Positions 1 through 8,194 of a DNA stretch of 64,000 nt are shown here, piece after piece. The stretch covers positions 62,001 through 126,000 of the forward strand of contig JBDWGH010000005.1 of the NCBI GenBank assembly GCA_039975855.1, read 5' to 3'. Within the stretch, counting starts at the first letter, position 1. The number at the start of each line of letters is the position of its first letter. The position numbers and the translations under genes were made by a program. The notes below the pieces were generated by a model. It did not search any database and was not told where the DNA came from. It was given only the letters and a program-made list of their open reading frames with translations. The stretch is from Litorimonas sp039975855. GTDB lineage: Bacteria > Pseudomonadota > Alphaproteobacteria > Caulobacterales > Maricaulaceae.

Positions 1-559
1 GAAATCTCGCGGCGGATACGGCATCCTTTATGGTGATCTCGCACCTGAGGGGTGCGTTGTAAAACTTGCCGGACATGGCGCATTGTTCTTTGAAGGCACA
101 GCACGTGTTTTTGAGTCCGAAGAAGCCTGTTTCGAAGTCGTCCAAAACAACGGCATTAAAAAAGGTGACGTTGTCATCATCCGCAATGAAGGCCCGGCAG
201 GTGGTCCCGGTATGCGCGAAATGCTGGGCGTTACGGCTGCGCTTGTTGGTCAAGATTTGGCCGATCATGTCGCGCTGATTACAGATGGTCGTTTTTCAGG
301 CGCCAGCTACGGCTTTGTTATTGGGCACGTCGCCCCTGAAGCTGCACATGGGGGGCCAATTGCCCATGTGCGCGATGGCGACAAGGTAACTATCGATGTG
401 GAAGCGCAGACAATTAATGTTGAAGCTGATCTTGCTGAACGCGCGAAGGGTTGGACCCCGCCAAAGCCGCGCTATCCATCTGGTGCTTATGCCAAATTTG
501 CTAAACTCGTTGGTTCTGCGTCCAAAGGCGCAGTGACCTCATTCCCTTTTGACACCTAA
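1..559 (+). CDS. ilvD: Dihydroxy-acid dehydratase, C-terminal part (cut by window edge)
   Basis: Dihydroxy-acid dehydratase makes 2-keto acids from 2,3-dihydroxy acids, the third step shared by valine and isoleucine synthesis, using an Fe-S cluster. The reading frame is open from base 2, so the N-terminal two thirds lie outside the window. Visible family motifs are GILYGDLAPEGCVVKLAG (bases 23-76), EGPAGGPGMREML, and the C-terminal signature LITDGRFSGASYGFVIGH. The frame ends normally at TAA 557-559. The gene sits 24 bases upstream of ilvC on the same strand and opens the branched-chain cluster. An internal ATG at 83 is not the start, because conserved sequence continues upstream of it. Identification is firm; only the N-terminus is missing. 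Confidence 0.95.
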   Translation, partial: KSRGGYGILYGDLAPEGCVVKLAGHGALFFEGTARVFESEEACFEVVQNNGIKKGDVVIIRNEGPAGGPGMREMLGVTAALVGQDLADHVALITDGRFSGASYGFVIGHVAPEAAHGGPIAHVRDGDKVTIDVEAQTINVEADLAERAKGWTPPKPRYPSGAYAKFAKLVGSASKGAVTSFPFDT

Positions 560-583
560 TTAGAAAACCAAGGACTATTTCCA

Positions 584-1612
584 ATGTCATCACTCGATAT
601 TTATTACGATAAAGATTGCGATATCTCTATCATCAAAGGCAAGAAAGTTGCCGTTTTGGGCTACGGCTCGCAAGGCCGAGCGCATGCGCTGAACCTGAAA
701 GATAGCGGTGTTGACGTCGTTGTCGGTCTTCGCCCTGAAAGTTCAACAAACAAGAAAGTCATTGCGGACGGCCTACCGGCGAAAGCAACTGCCGAAGCTG
801 TCAAAGGCGCCGATGTCGTCATGGTTCTCACACCAGACGAGTTACAGGCAAAAATCTACCGAGAAGACATTGAGCCAAATATCAAAGAAGGCGCTGCCCT
901 TGCTTTCGGTCACGGTTTTGCCATTCATTATGGTCAAGTCGCACCGCGCCGCGACCTAGACGTCATTATGGTAGCTCCAAAAGCACCCGGACACACGGTT
1001 CGTAATGAATTCACGAATGGCCGCGGAATTCCTGATCTTATCGCTGTTGCGCAAGACGCTAATGGTGGTCACGCACTCGAACTCGCAAAATCCTATGCCT
1101 CTGCCATTGGCGGTGGACGTACAGCCATCATCCACACCACTTTTGGCGATGAGACCGAAACAGATTTGTTCGGCGAACAAGCCGTGCTTTGCGGCGGTGT
1201 CGTTGAGCTTATCAAAATGGGTTATGAGACTTTAACAGAAGCCGGTTATCCGCCAGAGCTCGCATATTTTGAGTGTCTGCACGAGACGAAACTCATCGTC
1301 GATTTGATCTATGAAGGTGGTATCGCCAACATGAATTATTCAATTTCAAACAACGCAGAATATGGTGAGTATGTCACCGGCGAAGCGGTCATCAATGACA
1401 GCTCCCGCGAAGCCATGCGCACAGCTTTGAAGAACATCCAAAATGGTGATTACGCGAAGAGCTTCATCCAGGAAGGCGCCTTGGGTTATCCGAGCATGAC
1501 AGCACGTCGCCGGAATACGGAGAAGCATTCAATCGAGACTGTTGGTGCAAAACTTCGCGCGATGATGCCGTGGATTTCAGCCAATAAAATCATCGATAAA
1601 GATAAAAACTAG
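584..1612 (+). CDS. ilvC: Ketol-acid reductoisomerase (NADP+), class I
   Basis: The enzyme isomerises and reduces acetolactate or acetohydroxybutyrate with NADPH and Mg2+, the second common step of valine/isoleucine synthesis. The 342-residue length fits the short class I form. The N-terminal Rossmann motif GYGSQGRAHALNLKDSG is near residues 26-42, followed by GLRPESSTNKKV of the nucleotide-binding loop. The metal-binding helical C-terminal half contains DLFGEQAVLCGGV and FECLHETKLIVDLIYEGG. The start ATG at 584 is preceded by AAGGA about 9 bases upstream. It lies between ilvD and ilvB, with a 92-base gap to ilvB that holds a stable stem-loop. No anomaly is seen. Confidence 0.97.
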   Translation: MSSLDIYYDKDCDISIIKGKKVAVLGYGSQGRAHALNLKDSGVDVVVGLRPESSTNKKVIADGLPAKATAEAVKGADVVMVLTPDELQAKIYREDIEPNIKEGAALAFGHGFAIHYGQVAPRRDLDVIMVAPKAPGHTVRNEFTNGRGIPDLIAVAQDANGGHALELAKSYASAIGGGRTAIIHTTFGDETETDLFGEQAVLCGGVVELIKMGYETLTEAGYPPELAYFECLHETKLIVDLIYEGGIANMNYSISNNAEYGEYVTGEAVINDSSREAMRTALKNIQNGDYAKSFIQEGALGYPSMTARRRNTEKHSIETVGAKLRAMMPWISANKIIDKDKN

Positions 1613-1643
1613 TCAGTGTATTTCGCCTAACGACATACGCAGT

Positions 1644-1681
1644 TGCCGCGCGATGTTTGGTTTTGCCAAACATTGTCGGCA
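1644..1681 (+). promoter_or_regulatory. Stem-loop in the ilvC-ilvB gap
   Basis: A perfect 8-bp stem (1653-1660 ATGTTTGG with 1666-1673 CCAAACAT, loop TTTTG) is extended by an outer TGCCG/CGGCA pairing (1644-1648 with 1677-1681). No T-run follows, so it is not a standard terminator. It may be an mRNA processing or stabilising element, or an attenuation device that sets ilvB output relative to ilvC. I see no leader peptide rich in Leu, Val or Ile codons. Function is inference. Confidence 0.5.
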
Positions 1682-1704
1682 CGGCCCACCATTAAGATAA
1701 GAAT

Positions 1705-3441
1705 ATGACCACAGCCACGCAATTTGACCGTCAAGAGACAGAAGTCATCGCAGACCGCGAGCCGAAATCCGGCTCTAAGCTTTTGCTTGAGTCAATTGCT
1801 GCGCAAGGTGTGGACCTTATCTTTGGGTATCCTGGCGGCGCAATTATGCCCGTTTATGATGAACTGCCGAATTACCCGCAGCTCCGTCACATCCTATGTC
1901 GGCATGAACAAGGCTGCGGGATGGCAGCGATCGGTTATGCCCGCGCAACAGGCAAAGTTGGAACGGCGTTTGCGACATCAGGTCCGGGCGCAACGAACCT
2001 CGTGACGGCGGTCGCGGATGCCTATTTGGACTCGGTTCCTGTTGTTTTTGTGACGGGTCAGGTTCCAACAAATTTGATGGGCACAGACGCCTTCCAAGAA
2101 GTCGATATTATCGGCATTACCATGCCGATTGTGAAGCACAGCTATATCGTGCGTGACCCTGCTGATCTGCCTGGCATGATAGCAGAGGCGTATTTCATCG
2201 CGGCCGAAGGTCGACCGGGTCCAGTCCTTATTGATATTCCGAAAGACGTGCAAAACGCCCTGACCACGCAGCGCCACAAGTGGCGGCCTTATCCAAAGCA
2301 AAAACCCGAGATGGGCCAAAGCGAAGATATCGCCCAAGCAGAAGCTTTGATGCGGGAGGCCAAAAAGCCACTCTTTTATATCGGCGGCGGGGTCGCCCAG
2401 GGTGACGGCGTATCAGAACTCAGAGAACTCGTGGAGCGCACGCAGATTCCGGGTGTCTCAACCCTGAAAGGTTTGGGTGCCTTGCCTTCCGACCATCCGA
2501 ACTATCTCGGCATGCTGGGGATGCATGGATTGAAAGCAGCGAATTATGCCGTGCAAGAATGCGATCTGTTGATCGTGGTTGGCGCGAGGTTTGATGACCG
2601 CGCAACTGGCAAGCTCGACACCTTCGCACCCAATGCCAAGGTCATTCACATGGACATCGACGTTGCGGAGATTAATAAACTGCGCCGCGTGAATGTCGGT
2701 CTGGATGGCAGTCTGAAAAAGAACCTGTCTGCGCTTGACCCATTTGACGGCGGGGCTGCCCCAAACATCAGCGATTGGACAGAACTCTGTTACTCTCGCC
2801 GCGCGATGCATGAATGGGACTATGCGGGGGCGCAGGCAAAAGCCGCACCCGGCGTTTATGCGCCAAAGCTATTACATGATTTGTCGCGCCGCGCGCCGGA
2901 CAGCGCGATCTTCACATGCGATGTCGGCCAACACCAGATGTGGGTTGCGCAACATTGTTATTTCGATGAACCGAAAGATCACATCACCTCTGGTGGTTTG
3001 GGCACAATGGGATTTGGCCTTCCTGCTGGTTTGGGCGCACAATTAGGCGCGCCAAACCGGACGGTCATAACTGTGTCCGGCGACGGGTCGATCATGATGA
3101 ATATTCAAGAGCTTGCTACGCTTTACCGCTACGGCATTCCGCTCAAGATTGTTCTATTAGATAATTCTGTGCTGGGCATGGTGCGTCAGTGGCAGGAAGT
3201 CTTCTTTGACAAGAATTATTCCGAAACGAATTTGGACGATAATCCAGATTTCGCTTTGGTGGCCAAAGCCTTCCAAATCGACGCTTTCACCGTCAACACA
3301 GCCGACGAAATGGACGCGGGTATTGACCGTCTTTTAGGCACGGATGGCCCTGTGCTCATGCACGTCAAAATCGATCCAAATGAAAATGTCTGGCCGCTGG
3401 TCCCACCGGGACGCAGCAATGCCGACATGATGGAGCGGTAG
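1705..3441 (+). CDS. ilvB: Acetolactate synthase, large catalytic subunit
   Basis: The catalytic subunit of acetohydroxyacid synthase condenses pyruvate with pyruvate or 2-ketobutyrate using thiamine diphosphate, Mg2+ and FAD. The 578 residues cover the whole family: the N-terminal TPP-binding domain with catalytic Glu in CRHEQGCGMAAIGYARATG (about residue 70), a central FAD-binding domain, and a C-terminal TPP domain with GDGSIMMNIQELATL followed by VLLDNSVLGMVRQWQEVFF. Start ATG at 1705. Its regulatory partner usually follows directly; here three small genes intervene before a short ACT-domain gene at 4310. The stop at 3439-3441 is one base before the GTG of the next gene, implying one transcript. 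Confidence 0.97.
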   Translation: MTTATQFDRQETEVIADREPKSGSKLLLESIAAQGVDLIFGYPGGAIMPVYDELPNYPQLRHILCRHEQGCGMAAIGYARATGKVGTAFATSGPGATNLVTAVADAYLDSVPVVFVTGQVPTNLMGTDAFQEVDIIGITMPIVKHSYIVRDPADLPGMIAEAYFIAAEGRPGPVLIDIPKDVQNALTTQRHKWRPYPKQKPEMGQSEDIAQAEALMREAKKPLFYIGGGVAQGDGVSELRELVERTQIPGVSTLKGLGALPSDHPNYLGMLGMHGLKAANYAVQECDLLIVVGARFDDRATGKLDTFAPNAKVIHMDIDVAEINKLRRVNVGLDGSLKKNLSALDPFDGGAAPNISDWTELCYSRRAMHEWDYAGAQAKAAPGVYAPKLLHDLSRRAPDSAIFTCDVGQHQMWVAQHCYFDEPKDHITSGGLGTMGFGLPAGLGAQLGAPNRTVITVSGDGSIMMNIQELATLYRYGIPLKIVLLDNSVLGMVRQWQEVFFDKNYSETNLDDNPDFALVAKAFQIDAFTVNTADEMDAGIDRLLGTDGPVLMHVKIDPNENVWPLVPPGRSNADMMER

Positions 3442-3442
3442 G

Positions 3443-3685
3443 GTGAATTTCTTACGCAACACGCTAATCGTTTTTGGTTGGATGATCCCAATCGCGGCCC
3501 TAATTCTCATGATTGGAGAAATTTACTCCTCGAGCATTTACCTTGAATATAAGACTGAAGGTGTGCCGAGCCTTTGGCTGAGCGCCGTGATATCTCTGTG
3601 CCGCGGAGCGACTAACTTAGCTTTGTCGCCTTTGTGCTTTTTTGGCGCCTATATGCTCAAAAGGCAGGGAGGCATTTCAGCATGA
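3443..3685 (+). CDS. Small membrane protein of unknown function
   Basis: This 80-residue protein starts at GTG 3443, one base after the ilvB stop. It has two hydrophobic stretches, about residues 7-26 (LIVFGWMIPIAALILMIG) and 45-72, so it is probably a two-helix inner-membrane protein. I recognise no family. Its TGA overlaps the next ATG (ATGA at 3682-3685), indicating translational coupling. Placement inside the ilv operon is unusual, and nothing in the sequence ties it to acetolactate synthase. It could be an accessory insertion carried along with the operon. Coding status is supported by position and overlap rather than homology. Confidence 0.6.
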   Translation: MNFLRNTLIVFGWMIPIAALILMIGEIYSSSIYLEYKTEGVPSLWLSAVISLCRGATNLALSPLCFFGAYMLKRQGGISA

Positions 3686-3954
3686 CGGAAGTGTTTTTAA
3701 GGCGTTATCTAAGGGTAGCAGGATGGGCTGCAATTGTAGCGACCGTCGTGAATTTCGGGGTAAGTCTATTTCTACGTGGCCAACGGATGTCTCAGTATGA
3801 CGTAGATGGAGATCTTAGGGTTCAAACCTTCGCACTCCATACATTTGGTTTTGGAATAGAGCTGCCCTTAATCTTAACGATCGCTTGTCTATGTTTGGTC
3901 GCCTCTCGTGTTCTCAAAAATGAACAACAAACACTCCAAACTATCTTCGAGTAA
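3682..3954 (+). CDS. Small membrane protein of unknown function
   Basis: The 90-residue protein starts at ATG 3682, overlapping the previous stop by four bases. A longer in-frame start at 3634 would overlap the upstream gene deeply and is less likely. Two hydrophobic segments (about residues 13-28 and 51-72) are separated by a polar loop containing RGQRMSQYDVDGD. It resembles the preceding protein in size and architecture but not clearly in sequence. No family is recognised. It ends two bases before the next ATG at 3957, so it belongs to the same transcription unit as ilvB. Confidence 0.6.
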   Translation: MTEVFLRRYLRVAGWAAIVATVVNFGVSLFLRGQRMSQYDVDGDLRVQTFALHTFGFGIELPLILTIACLCLVASRVLKNEQQTLQTIFE

Positions 3955-3956
3955 TC

Positions 3957-4313
3957 ATGACCGAGATCCGACATGATAAAATTTCTGATCCATCTGATGC
4001 ATCCAGAGGGCGATATGCCGAGCAGCATGACGTTAGCACTTCGGCGAGTTCGGACACAAAAATTGCTTGGCTCACAGTTGGGACCTTGACCCTCGGAATA
4101 TGGGCGGCGTTCTTTGGTTTTATCGTGATTGTGTCCGTTATCGGAATGGCCCCTTTCGGACTTATAGATACGACAGGCGTTGGAATTCTCATTGGCATGG
4201 TTTTGATATTTGTTGTCTTACCAGCCTTTGGGGCGTGGACGTTTTTCAAATCTTCGCGGCGCCTAAGCCGTCAACGACGTGATAAATTTGTGAATAAAAA
4301 GGCCTTCGAATGA
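3957..4313 (+). CDS. Small membrane protein with polar N-terminal tail
   Basis: This 118-residue protein has a polar N-terminus of about 34 residues followed by two predicted membrane helices (about 36-60 and 70-92) and a basic C-terminus (SSRRLSRQRRDKF). No family is recognised. Its first codons resemble those of the following ACT-domain gene: MTE, then RHDKISDPS here versus QRDKTFEPS there, and the DNA matches similarly. This suggests that a 5' coding segment was duplicated. Its TGA overlaps the next ATG (ATGA at 4310-4313). It may be an insertion between ilvB and its regulatory-subunit gene that borrowed the translation start of that gene. Confidence 0.6.
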   Translation: MTEIRHDKISDPSDASRGRYAEQHDVSTSASSDTKIAWLTVGTLTLGIWAAFFGFIVIVSVIGMAPFGLIDTTGVGILIGMVLIFVVLPAFGAWTFFKSSRRLSRQRRDKFVNKKAFE

Positions 4314-4615
4314 CCGAAGAACTCCAACGTGATAAAACTTTTGAACCCTCCGGGGTGTCCGGCAAGCTGAAGGTCGTCCTGCATGATGTCAGCGGTACAC
4401 TCATCCGCGCGCTCGGGACGATTGAGCGGCGCGGTTATGATTACCGCGATGTACATTGTACGCAGCGTGTGGACGGCGATTTCGATTTACTAGTTCATGT
4501 CGAGGATACGGGCGGGCCAAATGATCTGGATACGCTATGCCTACAATTGGAACGACTTTACAACGTCGTCTCAGCCGAGAAGGTGGGACGACGTAAAAGA
4601 GCGGAACGGGCCTAG
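4310..4615 (+). CDS. Short ACT-domain protein, probable IlvM-like acetolactate synthase small subunit
   Basis: The 101-residue protein carries one ACT-like fold at about residues 18-92 (LKVVLHDVSGTLIRALGTIE, then RRGYDYRDVHCTQ). The pattern of a helix ending in RRGY or RRGF followed by an alternating strand resembles IlvM of enterobacterial acetolactate synthase II. Usual IlvN/IlvH subunits are about 160-190 residues with a second C-terminal domain, which is absent here. Location downstream of ilvB and directly before leuA supports a role as activator or stabiliser of IlvB. Whether it confers valine feedback cannot be read from sequence. Start ATG overlaps the upstream stop. No full-length ilvN is in the window. 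Confidence 0.75.
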   Translation: MTEELQRDKTFEPSGVSGKLKVVLHDVSGTLIRALGTIERRGYDYRDVHCTQRVDGDFDLLVHVEDTGGPNDLDTLCLQLERLYNVVSAEKVGRRKRAERA

Positions 4616-4624
4616 CGGCGCGCC

Positions 4625-4651
4625 TCTCATTTCCTCCCATTTGAAATGAGA
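4625..4651 (+). promoter_or_regulatory. Hairpin covering the leuA ribosome-binding region
   Basis: A perfect 9-bp inverted repeat (4625-4633 TCTCATTTC with 4643-4651 GAAATGAGA, loop of nine bases) ends eight bases before the leuA ATG at 4660. The right arm contains the purine-rich GAGA that is the only plausible Shine-Dalgarno sequence for leuA, so folding would mask it. No T-run follows, so a terminator is unlikely. It may control leuA translation or its coupling to the upstream genes. The role is inferred from position. Confidence 0.5.
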
Positions 4652-4659
4652 TAATTATC

Positions 4660-6219
4660 ATGACCAACCAAGTAAAAATATTCGACACTACATTACGCGA
4701 CGGCGAACAGGCGCCAGGCTTTTCCATGACGGGTGGACAAAAACTCCGTCTGGCAAAGGCCCTGGAAGCTCTCAAAGTCGACGTGATGGAAGCGGGCTTT
4801 GCTGCCGCCTCCCCCGGTGACTTCGAAGCCATCAAAACTATCGCAACCGAGGTGAAAGACTCTGTCGTATGCTCCCTCGCGCGCTGTAATGAGGGCGATA
4901 TCCGCGCATCTGGCGAAGCGATTAAACCCGCAGCACGGGGCCGCATCCATACCTTCATCGCGACGAGCCCACTGCACCGCGAATTTAAACTCAAAATGTC
5001 CAAAGAGGAAATCCTCCGCCGCGCCGTGGCCGGCGTTGAACTGGCACGGTCCTATACAGATGATGTTGAGTTTTCCTGCGAAGACGCGATCCGGACGGAA
5101 CGCGATTACATGAAACAAGTTTGCGAGGCCGTCATCAAAGCGGGCGCGACGACCATTAATATGCCGGACACCGTAGGGTACACAACACCCGAAGAAATTC
5201 AGGATTTGTTCGAGTTTCTAACAACCGAAGTCGAAGGCGCGGAGAACGTTATTTTCTCGGCCCATTGCCACGATGATTTGGGTTTGGCCGTTGCCAATTC
5301 TCTTGCGGCCATTCGCGGCGGCGCGCGGCAGGTCGAAGTTGCCCTAAACGGTATCGGCGAACGTGCCGGAAATTGTGCCTTGGAAGAGGTCGTCATGGCC
5401 TTGCGGACGCGCAAAGATTTCTTTGACGTCTCCACCGGAGTTCAAACCCAAGGCATTTATGCGGCGTCAAAACTCCTGGCGACCCTCACGGGCAATGCCG
5501 TGCCGCGCAATAAAGCCATCGTCGGGAAAAACGCTTTCGCTCATGAGAGCGGGATTCATCAACACGGCGTTCTGGCGAACCGCGAGACCTATGAAATTAT
5601 GAAGCCCGAAGATGTCGGCGTCAGCACGGATAATCTCGTGCTCGGTAAGCACTCTGGCCGAGCTGCGTTGAAAGCGCGGGCCGAAAGGCTCGGCTTTACC
5701 TTGGCAGACAATCAGCTCGCCTCTGTTTTCGCCGCATTCAAAACACTGGCGGATGACAAGAAAGAAGTCTTTGATTCCGATATCGAAGCCCTTGTTCTTG
5801 GCGAGGCCGTGGGCGTGCAAGGTCCGTGGGCAATCGACTCGCTCTATGTATCTGCAGGGTCGGATGACAACCGAGAACCCGAAGCCATTGTTCGCTTGTC
5901 CCATGAGGACGGCCGAACCGAGACGCATGTCAGCCGTGCTAAAGGCCCAATGAATGCCGTCTTTGCGGCGATCAGCGAGATTGCAAAAATCCCGATGGAG
6001 CTCGAGCATTACGGCGTCAATTCCGTCTCGGGAGGCGAAGACGCCATGGCCGAAGCAACGGTGCGCGTCGCGACAGAATTTGAGACCTATCAAGGCCGCG
6101 GCGCGGATACCGATACAGTTCTTGCCAGCGCCCTGGCCTATCTTGACGTCATCAACCGCATTGAGCGCCGACAATCCCGCGCCCAATCAGGGGAGCGCGC
6201 CATCGCGGCGCAGCATTAG
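4660..6219 (+). CDS. leuA: 2-isopropylmalate synthase
   Basis: The enzyme condenses acetyl-CoA with 2-ketoisovalerate, the committed step to leucine. At 519 residues it matches the bacterial LeuA form. The N-terminal TIM barrel has DTTLRDGEQAPGFSM (residues about 9-23), the metal ligands HCHDDLGLAVANSLAAI and GIHQHGVL. The C-terminal LeuA regulatory/dimer domain (about 390-510) includes VNSVSGGEDAMAEATVRV and is the usual site of leucine feedback. It begins the leu block (leuA-leuC-leuD-leuB) and ends two bases before leuC. A hairpin overlies its ribosome-binding region. Confidence 0.97.
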   Translation: MTNQVKIFDTTLRDGEQAPGFSMTGGQKLRLAKALEALKVDVMEAGFAAASPGDFEAIKTIATEVKDSVVCSLARCNEGDIRASGEAIKPAARGRIHTFIATSPLHREFKLKMSKEEILRRAVAGVELARSYTDDVEFSCEDAIRTERDYMKQVCEAVIKAGATTINMPDTVGYTTPEEIQDLFEFLTTEVEGAENVIFSAHCHDDLGLAVANSLAAIRGGARQVEVALNGIGERAGNCALEEVVMALRTRKDFFDVSTGVQTQGIYAASKLLATLTGNAVPRNKAIVGKNAFAHESGIHQHGVLANRETYEIMKPEDVGVSTDNLVLGKHSGRAALKARAERLGFTLADNQLASVFAAFKTLADDKKEVFDSDIEALVLGEAVGVQGPWAIDSLYVSAGSDDNREPEAIVRLSHEDGRTETHVSRAKGPMNAVFAAISEIAKIPMELEHYGVNSVSGGEDAMAEATVRVATEFETYQGRGADTDTVLASALAYLDVINRIERRQSRAQSGERAIAAQH

Positions 6220-6221
6220 TT

Positions 6222-7616
6222 ATGCCTGAAACTCTCTTTGATAAAGTTTGGGAACGACATGTTGTTGTTCCCGAAACGAATGCCAATCCGGCGACGCTTT
6301 ATATCGACCTGCATCTCATTCATGAGGTGACGTCTCCACAGGCGTTCACAGAATTAAATAATCGCGGCCTGAAAGTCCGTCGTCCTGACCGGACACTCGC
6401 GACGATTGATCATTCGACGCCAACGCGCGTCAATGCAGATGGATCTCGTCCATATGTGACACCCCAGGCCGAGACCCAGGTCGAGACTTTGCTAGAAAAT
6501 ACGAAAGCCCACGGCATTGAGACACATGGTTGGGAGAGTGATAATCGGGGTATCGTCCACGTCATGGGACCGGAACTAGGCGCCACTCAGCCGGGCATGA
6601 CCATCGTCTGTGGCGACAGCCATACAAGCACCCACGGCGCCTTTGGCGCGATTGCTTTTGGAATTGGCACAACACAAGTCGGCCATGTGCTGGCGAACCA
6701 ATGCCTATTAATGCCGAAGCCAAAGACCATGGCAATCAATGTAAATGGCGAATTGCCCAACGGCGTTACGCCCAAAGACGTCATTCTGCACATCATTGCC
6801 GAGATCGGCGTTGGGGGCGGAACAGGATATGCGCTAGAGTATCGCGGAAATGTCTTTGAAGAGATGAGCATGGAAGGCCGGATGACGGTTTGTAATATGT
6901 CCATCGAAGCAGGCGCGCGTTGCGGCATGGTTGGCCCAGACCAAACGACATTTGACTTTATTCGCGGTCGTAAATTCGCGCCGGAAGATTTTGACGCCGC
7001 CTGCGAAGATTGGGCAAGCCTGGCCACAGATGCAGGCGCAGTATTTGACAAGACCGTCGATATCCGCGCGGAAGACATCACGCCAATGGTCACATATGGA
7101 ACGCATCCAGGCATGGGCATGAAGATTGGTGCAGCCATTCCAAAGGCGGCATCCGATGCAGACCAGGCCGCACTAGATTATATGCAGTTGGAATCCGGTA
7201 AACAAATCTCTGGTACCCAAGTTGATAAAGTCTTTATCGGGTCTTGTACCAATTCACGCTTGGAGGACCTCCGCGCAGCCGCCGAAATTTTCCGAGGCCG
7301 CAAAGTCGCAGATGGGGTTACGACGATCATTGTACCGGGATCCGTCATCACGAAATACCAAGCCGAAGAAGAAGGCTTGGATAAAATTTTCTTAGATGCA
7401 GGGGCCGAATGGCGTGAAGCTGGCTGCTCCATGTGTCTCGGGATGAACGGAGACATTGGCGCGCCGGGTGATCTCGTCGTTTCCACCTCCAACCGTAACT
7501 TCATGGGCCGTCAAGGCCCCGGCGTGCGAACTGTTTTGGCTTCGCCTGAAACAGCGGCGGCGACGGCGATCAATGGTGTCATCACCGACCCGCGCGAGAT
7601 GGAGACAGCGGCATGA
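6222..7616 (+). CDS. leuC: 3-isopropylmalate dehydratase, large subunit
   Basis: LeuC with LeuD isomerises 2- to 3-isopropylmalate using a [4Fe-4S] cluster. The 464-residue length is typical. Visible features are GDSHTSTHGAFGAIAFGIGT, the first cluster cysteine in FIGSCTNSRLEDL, and the CxxC pair in GCSMCLGMN, giving three cluster ligands. The C-terminus contains TSNRNFMGRQGPG, a family hallmark. The start is two bases after leuA, and the stop overlaps the leuD start (ATGA at 7613-7616), consistent with equimolar expression of the two subunits. Confidence 0.97.
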   Translation: MPETLFDKVWERHVVVPETNANPATLYIDLHLIHEVTSPQAFTELNNRGLKVRRPDRTLATIDHSTPTRVNADGSRPYVTPQAETQVETLLENTKAHGIETHGWESDNRGIVHVMGPELGATQPGMTIVCGDSHTSTHGAFGAIAFGIGTTQVGHVLANQCLLMPKPKTMAINVNGELPNGVTPKDVILHIIAEIGVGGGTGYALEYRGNVFEEMSMEGRMTVCNMSIEAGARCGMVGPDQTTFDFIRGRKFAPEDFDAACEDWASLATDAGAVFDKTVDIRAEDITPMVTYGTHPGMGMKIGAAIPKAASDADQAALDYMQLESGKQISGTQVDKVFIGSCTNSRLEDLRAAAEIFRGRKVADGVTTIIVPGSVITKYQAEEEGLDKIFLDAGAEWREAGCSMCLGMNGDIGAPGDLVVSTSNRNFMGRQGPGVRTVLASPETAAATAINGVITDPREMETAA

Positions 7617-8194
7617 GCTTTCAGCCTTTAACTCGGGTCACGTCAAAAACACTGGTTCTGCCGGCGACGAATATCGACACGGATCAAATTATGCCCGCCA
7701 AGTTTTTGTCTATGACGACAAAGGCCGGATTGGGCGAACATGTCTTTGCCAATATGCGCTACGCTGCGGATGGTTCAGAAACGGATCACGTCCTCAATTC
7801 GGAAGAAGGCAAGGCCTGCGAAATTCTCGTCGCCGGACATAATTTTGGCTGTGGGAGCTCACGTGAACATGCGCCTTGGGGCCTGACTGATTTCGGGTTT
7901 CGCGTTGTCATCAGTTCCGAAATCGCAGACATTTTTCGCAATAACTCACTGAAGAACGGCCTCCTGCCGATCATTATCGAAAAGCGTGCCCATGACTGGC
8001 TGCTGGATAACCCCGGCGCGGATGTCACGGTGGATTTAGAAAACTGCGAAGTTCATCTACCGCGCAATGGCGGAACATATAGTTTTGAAATCGACGCCTT
8101 CTCCCGTCACTGCCTCATGGAAGGCGTTGACGAGATGGGGTATTTACAAAATCAATCGAATGCGATTGCAGAATTCGAGGCATCCCGTGGCTAA
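7613..8194 (+). CDS. leuD: 3-isopropylmalate dehydratase, small subunit
   Basis: LeuD is the swivelling substrate-binding subunit of isopropylmalate isomerase. The 193 residues match the family. Motifs include PATNIDTDQIMPAKFL near the N-terminus and the conserved GHNFGCGSSREHAPWGL about residues 74-90. It overlaps leuC by four bases at its start, and its stop lies inside the leuB start region (GTG at 8187), so LeuC, LeuD and LeuB are likely translated as a coupled series. No anomaly is seen. Confidence 0.97.
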   Translation: MSFQPLTRVTSKTLVLPATNIDTDQIMPAKFLSMTTKAGLGEHVFANMRYAADGSETDHVLNSEEGKACEILVAGHNFGCGSSREHAPWGLTDFGFRVVISSEIADIFRNNSLKNGLLPIIIEKRAHDWLLDNPGADVTVDLENCEVHLPRNGGTYSFEIDAFSRHCLMEGVDEMGYLQNQSNAIAEFEASRG

